Assembly (NCBI GenBank): GCA_965212135.1
Contig: OZ243044.1
Coordinates: 434,001 to 498,000, forward strand
Origin: Bin75 sp965212135
GTDB lineage: Bacteria > Nitrospirota > Nitrospiria > Nitrospirales > UBA8639
Direction: 5' to 3'
DNA: 64,000 nucleotides
The position numbers and the translations under genes are program-made. This document shows, in pieces, positions 44,426 to 52,922 of this stretch (position 1 is its first letter; each line of letters starts with the position of its first letter). The notes beneath the pieces were generated by a model that ran no database searches, was not told the origin of the DNA, and saw nothing but the letters and a program-made list of their open reading frames with translations.

Positions 44426-44614
44426 GCGTGTCGGCACAATGAACATGCGGGGAGAATACATTCCCATGCGTGCTAACGACAGTGGACGTTTGAAAACCCG
44501 CAACCCCCGCCACGATAAACACGGGACGCTCCCCGAAAAAGAGGGGGCACAGACTATTGCGTTTGCCGCTCCGGCATGCTTTAATATTGCTGATTTTCGG
44601 CAAGGAGCCATGCG

Positions 44615-44941
44615 GTGAGTATATTCGACTTTGATACACACAAAGCCATAAAGTCCCTCACGGAAGCAGGGGCCAGCGAGGCCTTGGCCGAAGTGATGGT
44701 TGCCACCATCGGAGGCGCCATGACCGGTAGCCTGGCTACCAAAGTTGATCTCGCCGAACTCAAAACTGAACTCAAAGGCGATATCGCCGAACTCAAAACC
44801 GAACTCAAAGGCGATATCGCCGGACTCAAAACCGATATGGCGGTTCTTGAGCAAAGACTCACGACTTTGCTGTATAAGCTCATCCTTGGAACAGCGTTCG
44901 GCATTGTCGGGTTGACCGTTACGTTGATTAAATTGCTTTGA
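44615..44941 (+). CDS. DUF1640-like coiled-coil membrane protein
   Basis: A 108-residue product starting with GTG 44615 (AAGGAG seven bases before). An N-terminal amphipathic part (FDTHKAIKSLTEAGASEALAE) is followed by a coiled coil with two exact 11-residue repeats (ELKTELKGDIA) and a C-terminal transmembrane helix (about 88-106). DUF1640/CCDC90-like proteins have this plan. Function unknown. It lies between GT10 and comM. Confidence 0.75.
   Translation: MSIFDFDTHKAIKSLTEAGASEALAEVMVATIGGAMTGSLATKVDLAELKTELKGDIAELKTELKGDIAGLKTDMAVLEQRLTTLLYKLILGTAFGIVGLTVTLIKLL
44756..44821 (+). repeat. Two tandem 33-bp repeats inside the coiled-coil gene
   Basis: Unit 44756-44788 and unit 44789-44821 differ at one base (ACT/ACC) and encode ELKTELKGDIA twice. 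A third, partial unit follows (GLKTD). The length is a multiple of three, so copy-number change would lengthen or shorten the coiled coil without frameshift. Confidence 0.85.
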
Positions 44942-45187
44942 CGGGCCATCACGGCCTCGTCGCAACTTCCCTCCGTCATCCCATTCCCAATGCCGTCATC
45001 ACTCCGGACGTTTGCAATCCAGAATCGTTGCCGGAGCGATCTCGTGTGAGAGATTCCGTGCTTCACGACTGACATTCCCGAATGACAATCGCCCGGAATG
45101 ACCGAAGGGCTGTTTGAAAATCTGTACGATCATCACTATAATCATCGCTCGCTCCGCAGCGTGTTCAATCCCCATCACAAGGCGGCC

Positions 45188-46717
45188 ATGCTCGCAAAAG
45201 TCTTTAGCGCCGGACTGCTCGGATTAGAAGCCCACCTGATTGAAGTCGAAGTGGACATCGGCGGAGGCCTTCCGCAGTTTTCCATCGTGGGCCTGCCCGA
45301 TGCCACCGTTCGGGAAAGCCGGGACCGCATCCGCGCGGCCCTCAAAAATACCGGCTTCTCGTTTCCTCCCAAAAAAATCACGGTCAATCTCGCGCCCGCC
45401 GGCTTAAAAAAAGAAGGAGCGGGGCTTGAATTGAGCATGGCCATCGGCATCCTGGTCGCCGAAGGCATCATTGCCCAGGAAACGGCCCAGCAATACGTGT
45501 TGGTGGGCGAACTGTCGTTGGACGGCCGAATCAAACCGGTCCGGGGGAGCTTGTCCATCGGCATGTTGTGTCAAAACCGGCGTCCCTTGATTCTGCCGGT
45601 CGAGAACGCGCGCGAGGCCGCGGTCGTTGACCATGTCAGCGTGTACGGGATGCACGCGCTCCCCGAAGTGGTGGAGACCTTAAATGGCAAGCAGCCGTTG
45701 ACCCCTTTCACCGCGGACAGTCATCCATTGTTCCAGGCTCCCGCTCAATCGGAAGAAGACTTCGCGGACGTGCGCGGTCAGAGACACGCCAAACGCGCGT
45801 TGGAAATTGCCGCGGCCGGCGGACACAACGTCCTGCTGATCGGCCCGCCGGGTTCCGGGAAAACCATGCTGGCGCAACGCCTTCCCGGAATTCTGCCGCG
45901 CCTCCGTCCGCAGGAAGCGCTGGACACCACCCGCGTCCACAGCGTGGCCGGCACCCTGTCGGCCAATCAGTCGCTCATCACCACCAGACCCTTTCGCGCC
46001 CCGCACCATAATATCTCTGAAGCGGGTCTCATTGGGGGCGGCACCATTCCCAAACCGGGCGAAGTCTCCCTGGCGCATAATGGAGTCCTGTTTCTGGATG
46101 AAGTCCTGGAATTTAAGCGCTCGGTTCTGGACGGATTGCGACAACCGCTTGAAGATGGTACCGTGACCGTGACCCGGGTCAATGCCTCCATTCAATATCC
46201 GGCGCGGTTCATGCTCATCGTCGCCATGAACCCTTGCCCTTGCGGCTATTATGGTGACCGAACACGTGAATGTATCTGCAGCCCTCAACAAATCCGACGG
46301 TATCGGGGCCGGCTGTCCGGGCCGCTCCGCGACCGGCTTGATATGCACATGGAAGTCCCGGCGGTTCCCGTTTCGGACCTCGGGCACGATGGGCAATTGG
46401 CGGAATGTTCGGACATCATTCAGAAACGCGTGGCCGATGCCCGCCACATTCAGGCTCATCGGTACACAGCCGACAACCTGTTTGCCAATGCCCAACTCAA
46501 ACCCAGGCACATGAGAACGTATTGTCGCATAGACCAAACCGGCAAAAAACTGCTGGAGCAAGCCGTGACGCAATTGGGACTCTCGGCGAGGGCCTATGGG
46601 CGCATCCTGCGCGTTGCGCGCACCATCGCGGATCTGGCAGACTCGGAGTCTATTGAATCCTCGCATCTCGCCGAGGCCATTCAATACCGGAAGTTGGACC
46701 GGGCCACGGTTCTCTAG
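45188..46717 (+). CDS. comM: ComM/YifB-family Mg-chelatase-like AAA+ ATPase
   Basis: A 509-residue protein. The N-terminal LonC-like domain (FSIVGLPDATVRESRDRIRAAL, KKITVNLAPAGLKKEG) precedes the AAA+ core with P-loop GPPGSGKTMLAQRLPGI, Walker B LFLDEVLEF and the C-terminal zinc-type cysteines (NPCPCGYYGD...CICS). ComM acts as a branch-migration helicase in natural transformation in several bacteria; YifB function otherwise is unclear. ATG 45188 gives the family start (MLAKVFSAGLLGLEA); the frame is open 5' without likeness. Confidence 0.94.
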   Translation: MLAKVFSAGLLGLEAHLIEVEVDIGGGLPQFSIVGLPDATVRESRDRIRAALKNTGFSFPPKKITVNLAPAGLKKEGAGLELSMAIGILVAEGIIAQETAQQYVLVGELSLDGRIKPVRGSLSIGMLCQNRRPLILPVENAREAAVVDHVSVYGMHALPEVVETLNGKQPLTPFTADSHPLFQAPAQSEEDFADVRGQRHAKRALEIAAAGGHNVLLIGPPGSGKTMLAQRLPGILPRLRPQEALDTTRVHSVAGTLSANQSLITTRPFRAPHHNISEAGLIGGGTIPKPGEVSLAHNGVLFLDEVLEFKRSVLDGLRQPLEDGTVTVTRVNASIQYPARFMLIVAMNPCPCGYYGDRTRECICSPQQIRRYRGRLSGPLRDRLDMHMEVPAVPVSDLGHDGQLAECSDIIQKRVADARHIQAHRYTADNLFANAQLKPRHMRTYCRIDQTGKKLLEQAVTQLGLSARAYGRILRVARTIADLADSESIESSHLAEAIQYRKLDRATVL

Positions 46718-46730
46718 CAAGGAGTTGGAA

Positions 46731-47027
46731 ATGCATACCGTCCGAATGTTTTGCTGGTGGTTCATGCTTGGCTCCCTGATGGCTCTCGCGGTGCTCCTGA
46801 TCCAGGGAGGCATTCGGGACATCATGCTTGCGAGCGAGCCGATCTGGAATATTCAATTGATTGCGTTACTGACCCCGATCATTGGAGGCGGACTCCTGGG
46901 CGGCTGTGTCGCCCTGATTCTCAATCGTATTCGACAACCCGATCATTCTCGTCCCCCGGAAGCACAAACAGGCCATGGATATTCAAATCGGACCGCATCT
47001 TTACCGCAACAGCAACGGAATCATTGA
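46731..47027 (+). CDS. Small two-helix membrane protein
   Basis: A 98-residue protein from ATG 46731, preceded by AAGGAG six bases upstream and just 13 bases after comM stop, so probably co-transcribed. Two hydrophobic segments (about residues 6-25 and 38-64), then a polar tail. The last 53 bases overlap the next gene. No family recognised. Confidence 0.55.
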   Translation: MHTVRMFCWWFMLGSLMALAVLLIQGGIRDIMLASEPIWNIQLIALLTPIIGGGLLGGCVALILNRIRQPDHSRPPEAQTGHGYSNRTASLPQQQRNH

Positions 47028-47400
47028 AATCGAAGGCCTCCCGCAGATCGAAATTGAGCCGCCGCCATCGGGCGGATTCCCGAAAGTCAATTTTGCTCTG
47101 TTTGACGCGGCGGGCAAAATGCCGGCAAAACTCATGAACGGCACGCTGGCGATTAACGAAGGCCGAGCCTATGCCCTCGAAAGAAGTCCGGCGAGTCTGG
47201 TGATGCGGCATCAAGAAAGCGGGAAGGACATTCTTCACATCACGCTTGAAGAGCATGGGCGGCTTGTGATCTCTCAAGGCGAATTTCATACCTTGAAAGC
47301 CCACCTCGTCACCATTACCCCTTCGGAATGGACCCTTGAAAAAACAACGGGGCAAAAAGGGGAAACCGACCTCAAGGGCAAAGCCGTTTCGCTAGGCTAA
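46975..47400 (+). CDS. Hypothetical protein, beta-rich, function unknown
   Basis: A 141-residue product, ATG 46975 inside the end of the preceding gene. The sequence alternates beta-type segments (GIIEIEGLPQIEIEPPP, HGRLVISQGEFHTL, HLVTITPSEWTLEK), no signal peptide or TM helix. No family recognised. It is followed by a repeat copy and a convergent methyltransferase. Confidence 0.55.
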   Translation: MDIQIGPHLYRNSNGIIEIEGLPQIEIEPPPSGGFPKVNFALFDAAGKMPAKLMNGTLAINEGRAYALERSPASLVMRHQESGKDILHITLEEHGRLVISQGEFHTLKAHLVTITPSEWTLEKTTGQKGETDLKGKAVSLG

Positions 47401-47444
47401 AAGCCCCCGCATCCGCGTCCGTCATCCCGACATTCTCCCCCTCC

Positions 47445-47532
47445 GTCATTCCCGACATTTTTAATCGGGAATCCAGTCCTCGCCTTGCAGTCTCCCGGAT
47501 GGATTCCGCATAAAAAAACGTGCGGAATGACA
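47445..47532. repeat. Hairpin repeat, copy 5, with a covarying hairpin
   Basis: Hairpin B in reverse orientation at about 47445-47474, followed at about 47502-47532 by a related hairpin in which the stem TTCCCGA/TCGGGAA is replaced by TTCCGCA/TGCGGAA. Both strands of the stem changed together, which supports selection on base pairing. It lies between convergent genes, a suitable place for a bidirectional terminator. Confidence 0.7.
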
Positions 47533-47548
47533 GCAAAAGGCAACGGGA

Positions 47549-48331
47549 TCAGCCTGTCCGTGCCGGCACCATGGCATTTTTGACCGTCATCGTGATTCCT
47601 CGACGAAAGTTTTGATATGTCATGTAAGGCCTCACAACTCGTCCAAATACCGATTTTGATGAATCATGCGAATGGTAGTTTGATAACCGCACCGCCATAA
47701 CCTCAAAATCGGCAGCCTTTGCCAGCGTCACGAGTTCCTTGCGTGTATATTCCCGAAAGTGTCCGGGGTTGTCCCTGCTCTCCCTGATCATTTCATAAGG
47801 ATTGAAGCCCCGTAGCAACTTCAGTCGTTTTTTTAGCGTGGCGGCGTTCGGTGTTTGGATCACCAAATAGCCTCCGGGGGCCATAAGCGACCGGACAAAG
47901 CTTAAAACCTGTTTTGGGTTTGTGTAAAGGTGTTCAATGACTTCGGCCATAATCACCAGGTCGGCTCTGGGACCGTGAATCCAGCGAGTGGAGTCCAACG
48001 AGTCATTCAGATCAAAAGCAAAATGTGTCGTCTTGTCGTGAAAAACGCTACATGGAAAATGTCCGCCGCGATTTTGAGAACCGTCGAATCCCAATGTAAA
48101 AATTGAATCCTGCGGGAACGCATGATGGAGCAATTCCGTAAAAAACGAAGGCCCGATATCCAGGATTTTCATAGGGGATCTGTCGGGGGGGGATAGCCAC
48201 TGGCGGACTTCGAGGACTTGCTCGAAGAGAAAAGCATATCGTTTTGCGTGAGTCCTGATATAGCTTCGCGCTTCGCCGTGCATCTCTCTATTCCTGAAAA
48301 ACTCAACGATCGTTTCGGATGTTGTGAACAT
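47549..48331 (-). CDS. Class I SAM-dependent methyltransferase
   Basis: A 260-residue methyltransferase from ATG 48331 (GGGAG six bases upstream). Motif I is KILDIGPSFFTELL, motif II region ADLVIMAEVIEHL (post-I acidic), then LMAPGGYLVIQTPN. It resembles UbiE/O-antigen-type methyltransferases acting on lipids or sugars; the acceptor is unknown. It lies downstream of the threonine aldolase gene on the same strand. Confidence 0.85.
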   Translation of the reverse strand: MFTTSETIVEFFRNREMHGEARSYIRTHAKRYAFLFEQVLEVRQWLSPPDRSPMKILDIGPSFFTELLHHAFPQDSIFTLGFDGSQNRGGHFPCSVFHDKTTHFAFDLNDSLDSTRWIHGPRADLVIMAEVIEHLYTNPKQVLSFVRSLMAPGGYLVIQTPNAATLKKRLKLLRGFNPYEMIRESRDNPGHFREYTRKELVTLAKAADFEVMAVRLSNYHSHDSSKSVFGRVVRPYMTYQNFRRGITMTVKNAMVPARTG

Positions 48332-48386
48332 ATCGTTCTCCCGGATGTTATAAAATTCTCCTGGCAGACTGTTGACCGGACAATCT

Positions 48387-49418
48387 TCACACCCCCAACA
48401 CTTGCCCCATCCGTTGCGTCGCCTGTTCAACGTCCGCGCTTGCTACGTCCAAATGCGTGACCGCGCGAAACCGATGCTCGCCCACGGTATTCAGTAACAC
48501 CCCGGCATCTTGAAACGCCTGCAGTAAGTCCCGGGTCGAGCGGCCGCTTCGCACGACCTCAAACATGACGATATTGGTCTCGACCAGGTCAGGGTCCACG
48601 TACACCGAGGGAATCTGTTGAAGCTGAAGGGCGAAACTTTTGGCGTTGTCGTGGTCTTCCTGAATCCGTGTGACGTGGTGCTTCAGGGCATAGATGCCCG
48701 CGGCGGCGAGAATACCGGCCTGCCGCATCCCGCCGCCAAACCGTTTTCGCAACCGTCGAAGCCCGGCAATGCGGTCCCTGGTTGACGCGATCAGGGAACC
48801 GACGGGAGCGCCCAGTCCTTTGGACAAGCAGAACGACACGGTATCAAAAGGCCGCGCAAATTCCGCGGCAGGCACACCGGACGCCGCCGACGCGTTGAAT
48901 AATCTCGCGCCATCCAAATGCGACGCGAGACCGTGTTCTCCCGCCAACTTCGTGATTGCCTGAATCGTGGACAGCGGATAGACGGAGCCGCCGCCGACAT
49001 TGTGCGTTTGTTCCAGACATAACAGGGTCGTCGGGGGATGATGAACATCGTGCGGCCGAATCGCCGCCGCGATACGATCCGCCGCCAGCAGCCCCCGATC
49101 CCCCTCGACGCAACACAACTGGACCTGGGACAACGCGGAAGCCGACCCGCCCTCGTAGCGAATAATATGAGCGGTCTTTTCCACAATCACTTCATCCCCG
49201 GGACGCGTATGGATACAAATACACAGTTGATTCGCCATCACCCCGGTGGGAACAAAAAGGGCGGCTTCCTTCTCCAGCAATTTCGCGGCCATGGCTTCCA
49301 GGGCATTGACCGTTGGGTCTTCGCCATACACGTCGTCCCCAACCTCGGCGTGGGCCATGGCCGCTCTCATGCCAGGAGTCGGTTTGGTGACGGTATCGCT
49401 TCGCAGATCAATCATCAT
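48387..49418 (-). CDS. ltaE: Low-specificity L-threonine aldolase
   Basis: A 343-residue PLP enzyme of the beta-eliminating lyase fold. IDLRSDTVTKPTPGMR opens it; EVGDDVYGEDPTVN, HLDGARLFNA (PLP Asp) and the PLP lysine in FCLSKGLGAPVGS are conserved. It cleaves L-threonine/allo-threonine to glycine and acetaldehyde. Full length. It is separated from TsaC-like upstream by 168 bases. Confidence 0.94.
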   Translation of the reverse strand: MMIDLRSDTVTKPTPGMRAAMAHAEVGDDVYGEDPTVNALEAMAAKLLEKEAALFVPTGVMANQLCICIHTRPGDEVIVEKTAHIIRYEGGSASALSQVQLCCVEGDRGLLAADRIAAAIRPHDVHHPPTTLLCLEQTHNVGGGSVYPLSTIQAITKLAGEHGLASHLDGARLFNASAASGVPAAEFARPFDTVSFCLSKGLGAPVGSLIASTRDRIAGLRRLRKRFGGGMRQAGILAAAGIYALKHHVTRIQEDHDNAKSFALQLQQIPSVYVDPDLVETNIVMFEVVRSGRSTRDLLQAFQDAGVLLNTVGEHRFRAVTHLDVASADVEQATQRMGQVLGV

Positions 49419-49586
49419 GGAGCCTCATCGGTCAACGAGCGCTGCTATGGCGTGCGGCTTTGTCGTATTCTACGGGAGTCACCGGACAGGGACAAGAAAG
49501 GGCATCCCGCAGCCTCTGACGAGACAAAGCGTTTCCAACGTTGCCGGTAAGTATCACGCAACCGGCCTTGCAGATGCCCCGCCTCG

Positions 49587-50255
49587 TTATCTTTGAAGCG
49601 GCTCGCCGCCTTGCGTCTCAACCGTCAGTCCTGTTTCCGACAAAACCGCTTGTATCGCTTGTTTGGAAACGGGTCCCGTGCGAAGGATAACCGGCTTGTC
49701 CGTCACGCTAAAAAGCGTGGAAGGCGGACGTCCCGGAGCCGGCCCCGTATCAAGAATTAAATCAACGTCATGGCCCAACGACGCCTGAACCGCCTCGGCC
49801 GTCAAACAGGGGGCGTCCCCGGAGCGATTGGCGCTCGTTCCCGTCAACGAACCCGTCTGCTGCAATAAGGCCCGCAAGAATGAAGGCGCGGGTTCCCGAA
49901 CCCCAATGGTGCCCGTCCCCGCCGTTAACACGGGAGACAACGACGGTCGCGCGGGAACAATCACGGTCAGAGGCCCCGGCCAGAATGCGTTCAGCACCGC
50001 GTCAGCCCAGGGTGGGACGGAACCGGCCAGGGCATCAAGCTGACTCCGTTCCGCGATCAGGACAAGCAAGGGTTTCCCGGAAGGCCGGCGTTTGGCCCTG
50101 ACCACACGGTCAAGGGCCTGCGCGACCGAAACCGAGGCGGCCAGTGCGTAAGAGCTTTCTGTCCCAACCGCCAGCAGCCCGCCGTGACGAACGAGGTCAA
50201 CAATCGGGAGAAAAAAAGAAGGAGGCGGATCGGAAGGAACGTGCAGGGTCCTGGC
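49587..50255 (-). CDS. Sua5/YciO/YrdC (TsaC)-family threonylcarbamoyl-AMP synthase
   Basis: A 222-residue YrdC-domain protein. KRRPSGKPLLVLI, LNAFWPGPLTVIVPA, GTIGVREP and LTGTSANRSGDAPC match TsaC. It makes threonylcarbamoyl-AMP for tRNA t6A. The start GTG 50255 (AAAGG upstream) is preferred; the longer frame to 50357 overlaps purD. It follows purD by 16 bases. Family members include YciO-like relatives of unknown function, so the TsaC role is probable rather than certain. Confidence 0.87.
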   Translation of the reverse strand, partial: ARTLHVPSDPPPSFFLPIVDLVRHGGLLAVGTESSYALAASVSVAQALDRVVRAKRRPSGKPLLVLIAERSQLDALAGSVPPWADAVLNAFWPGPLTVIVPARPSLSPVLTAGTGTIGVREPAPSFLRALLQQTGSLTGTSANRSGDAPCLTAEAVQASLGHDVDLILDTGPAPGRPPSTLFSVTDKPVILRTGPVSKQAIQAVLSETGLTVETQGGEPLQR

Positions 50256-50271
50256 CACCGGTGACGGCCTT

Positions 50272-51558
50272 TCACGTGGATGGCGGTTCTGACGACAACA
50301 CTCGTTCGGCAATATCCGTTCGGCAATACCGCCCTTCAAATTCAATGCGCCCGGCAACCCCGTACGCGCGCTCGTGCGCCGCTTTGAGGGAAGCTCCCCA
50401 GGCGGTCACGCCTAACACCCGGCCTCCGGCCGTCACAATATCCCCGCCCTCCCGGGCCGTTCCGGCATGAAACACGGCGACGTGATCTTCATCCGCGGGT
50501 TGCGGAAGTCCGGCAATCGGGAGACCATTCCTGTACGCGCCGGGATACCCTCCGGAAGCCAACACCACGCACACCGCGGCTTCCTCGAACCATTCAAGAC
50601 GCAACTGGTCCAGCCGATGCTCCACCACCGCTTCCAGAACGTCGGCCAGATCCGTTTTCAACAACGGCAGCACCACCTGGGTTTCGGGATCGCCAAACCG
50701 CGCATTAAACTCCAGGACGTAGGGAATCCCCTCCCTGACCATCAGGCCCGCGTACAACACCCCATAAAAAGGACTGCCCATGCGCGCCAACCCTTCGATA
50801 GCGGGGTGCAGCACGTTTTGCAGAATCTTGTCGCGCAAAGCCGGCGTGACCAACGGCGCCGGTGCGTACGCTCCCATGCCGCCGGTATTGGGTCCGGTAT
50901 CGCCCTCCCCTATCCGTTTATGATCTTGCGCGGCCACCATGGGAAGCACGGTTTTCCCGTCGGCAAAGGCCATCACGGTGAGTTCTTCGCCGTGCAGACA
51001 TTCTTCAATGACCACTCGCTTGCCGGCATCGCCGAATACCTGACGCACCAGCATATGCGTCACCGCGTCCGTGGCTTCCCGCGCCGTTCGGGCTATCACC
51101 ACACCTTTCCCTTGAGCCAACCCATCGGCCTTGACCACAATGGGGAACGAGCAATGTTCCAGATACGCGAGCGCGTCTTCGGCACGATCAAAGGTACGGG
51201 CGTCCGCCGTCGGAATCTGTTGACGGATCATCAGGTTTTTGGCAAAGGCTTTACTGGATTCAATCCTCGCGGCGTTTTGTGTCGGGCCCAATACGGCCAG
51301 CTTCTTTTGCCGAAACAGATCCACAATGCCCGACGCCAACGGCGCTTCGGGTCCCACCACCGTTAAGTCAATGGCTTGCTCTTCGGCGAAACGTTGAAGG
51401 CCGGGCAGATCCGTGACCGCAACCGGCACACAAGTGGCCAGTTGACTGATCCCCGCGTTCCCCGGCGCGCACCAGAGTTTGGTCACGCGAGGGCTTTGCG
51501 CCAGTTTCCACACCAGCGCGTGCTCGCGCCCGCCGCTACCGATGACGAGGATTTTCAT
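50272..51558 (-). CDS. purD: Phosphoribosylamine-glycine ligase
   Basis: A 428-residue GAR synthetase with GSGGREHALVWKL at the N-terminus (ATP-grasp preceding domain), GPEAPLASGIVDLF, VVKADGLAQGKGVV and FNARFGDPETQ in the ATP-grasp fold. Full length and intact. It makes GAR in de novo purine synthesis. The first 27 codons are duplicated 2.88 kb upstream, where an AT-rich insert separates purD from its likely operon partners orf and purH. Confidence 0.96.
   Translation of the reverse strand: MKILVIGSGGREHALVWKLAQSPRVTKLWCAPGNAGISQLATCVPVAVTDLPGLQRFAEEQAIDLTVVGPEAPLASGIVDLFRQKKLAVLGPTQNAARIESSKAFAKNLMIRQQIPTADARTFDRAEDALAYLEHCSFPIVVKADGLAQGKGVVIARTAREATDAVTHMLVRQVFGDAGKRVVIEECLHGEELTVMAFADGKTVLPMVAAQDHKRIGEGDTGPNTGGMGAYAPAPLVTPALRDKILQNVLHPAIEGLARMGSPFYGVLYAGLMVREGIPYVLEFNARFGDPETQVVLPLLKTDLADVLEAVVEHRLDQLRLEWFEEAAVCVVLASGGYPGAYRNGLPIAGLPQPADEDHVAVFHAGTAREGGDIVTAGGRVLGVTAWGASLKAAHERAYGVAGRIEFEGRYCRTDIAERVLSSEPPST
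51478..51558 (-). repeat. Direct repeat DR1 (purD 5' end, intact copy)
   Basis: 81 bases identical, except for one position (51547 versus 54427), to 54358-54438. It includes the purD ATG and 27 codons. The two repeats are in the same orientation and define the ends of the AT-rich island. Confidence 0.9.
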
Positions 51559-52010
51559 TGTGCTTCATTATTTCCATCATCGTTTTTTCTTTTTGCGTCC
51601 TATTTTCTTCTTTTGGGGAACAGGCTTGCGTTTCCTGCTCCTCTCTTTCAATGGTATCATGGCCTCTTTCAGGTAAACAAACGAAGGCCCTAAGCGTGCG
51701 TGGTCACGATGGATATGGAATGGGACGATGCCGGCCTCTCGGTCGATTGCGCGGCACGTTTGCCCTGATACGATCAGGGCGCGGATCGGATGCGTGCCTT
51801 GTCCCTCGCCAGTCGGCCATGTATGATGTCGCCATTTATGGGCGATTGTTCCAGTTAGTTTCACCCCACACCGAAGTGGATATATTATTAGGCGACGCCA
51901 GCAAGGCAAAACAAGTCCCAGGGTGAACGCACAAAATCATTTTCAAGCAACTGGTGCGCGATATGGTGGTAGCTGACCGCGCTTGGCTGGGGGCATCACT
52001 GTCTTAGTAG
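51559..52010. other. Unassigned left part of the island, no convincing gene
   Basis: About 450 bases. Composition differs from the purD side, with T-rich pyrimidine tracts near 51580-51630, then GC-rich. A few open frames exist on both strands (for example a Lys/Arg-rich tail reading leftward near 51580), but none has a good ribosome site or recognisable family. It may be the remnant of a former gene brought with the island. Confidence 0.5.
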
Positions 52011-52922
52011 ATGACGAATGGTTACCGGGTTATGCGATGTGATTGTTTTATTATTTGGGGAAATGGATTAAAAAACATTCCGGAAATCGTAGGCATTATC
52101 CGGGACAGTGGACAGTACAATATTATTAGAATCACAAAAAAAGATATTGGCTGGATGTCCAGATTTATTAAAAATGTTTATGCCTGTGATACTGTCCCCT
52201 GGATACATTTATGGGTCAAAACAAGGTATCTGCTTAAAAGCCCAAAGCAGTGCATATTTATATTAGTTGAAAATAAAAATCCGGATGAAAAATATGGTGG
52301 TGAAGGAAAATTCCGTCACATTCAATGTCAACATATCAACGAAACAAAAAGATTCATTAGAAGTCAATATAATCCAAAATTTGAAGATGCAGAAAAGACA
52401 ATCGCTCCGCTGCCACCGGGAGTTTCACATGAGCATTGCATTCATGCCACTGACTATGAATCACAGGTTGAATATCTTCTGGGCTATTTCAAATTAAAGA
52501 ACCTGCATTTTTATAAAAGAAACAACCAATTTTCTTGTTATATCCCATGGCATCTTCGTGTCGGTACACACAATCAAATTACTGAAATAGACGTGGATAT
52601 AAAACATATTTACGCCAATATTTATGGATATACCTACCCCATAAGACTGGAAGATACACCACATTATCAATATGTATCAGGAGACAAGAGTCCATACATA
52701 AACTATTTCAACAAAAACTTTGGCACGGTGCTTCAGGAAGATCATTTTCCAGAAGCATTTGACATTTTAATCAGGAATTTTGATGAAAATTATCGCAGAG
52801 ATGATGGGAAGAAATCTTTTGTGATAATCAATGACAGGAACGTTATTTTAGACGGAGTTCATCGAGCTTCCATACTGATGCATCGTGGCAGGCAAAGAAT
52901 AAAGTGTATTCAAATCTTATAA
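52011..52922 (+). CDS. Unknown protein with ParB/sulfiredoxin-like C-terminal signature, AT-rich
   Basis: A 303-residue product. The N-terminal third (CFIIWGNGLKNIPEIVGIIRD...) is not assigned to any family. A central segment (HEHCIHATDYESQVEYLLGYF, EDTPHYQYVSGDKSPYINYFNK) looks conserved in character. The C-terminus has INDRNVILDGVHRASIL, a DGxHR signature as in ParB-like folds. Ends overlap the next gene by 19 bases, suggesting a two-gene unit. GC is about 37 %, far below the neighbours, so it was acquired recently. The next gene may be its partner. Function unknown. Confidence 0.7.
   Translation: MTNGYRVMRCDCFIIWGNGLKNIPEIVGIIRDSGQYNIIRITKKDIGWMSRFIKNVYACDTVPWIHLWVKTRYLLKSPKQCIFILVENKNPDEKYGGEGKFRHIQCQHINETKRFIRSQYNPKFEDAEKTIAPLPPGVSHEHCIHATDYESQVEYLLGYFKLKNLHFYKRNNQFSCYIPWHLRVGTHNQITEIDVDIKHIYANIYGYTYPIRLEDTPHYQYVSGDKSPYINYFNKNFGTVLQEDHFPEAFDILIRNFDENYRRDDGKKSFVIINDRNVILDGVHRASILMHRGRQRIKCIQIL

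Noticed and set aside
44942..45187. Possible sixth copy of the hairpin repeat before comM
   Set aside because: It has scattered pieces such as GTCATTCC-like and CGGAATGAC-like sequence, but no intact stem pair; too degraded to count.
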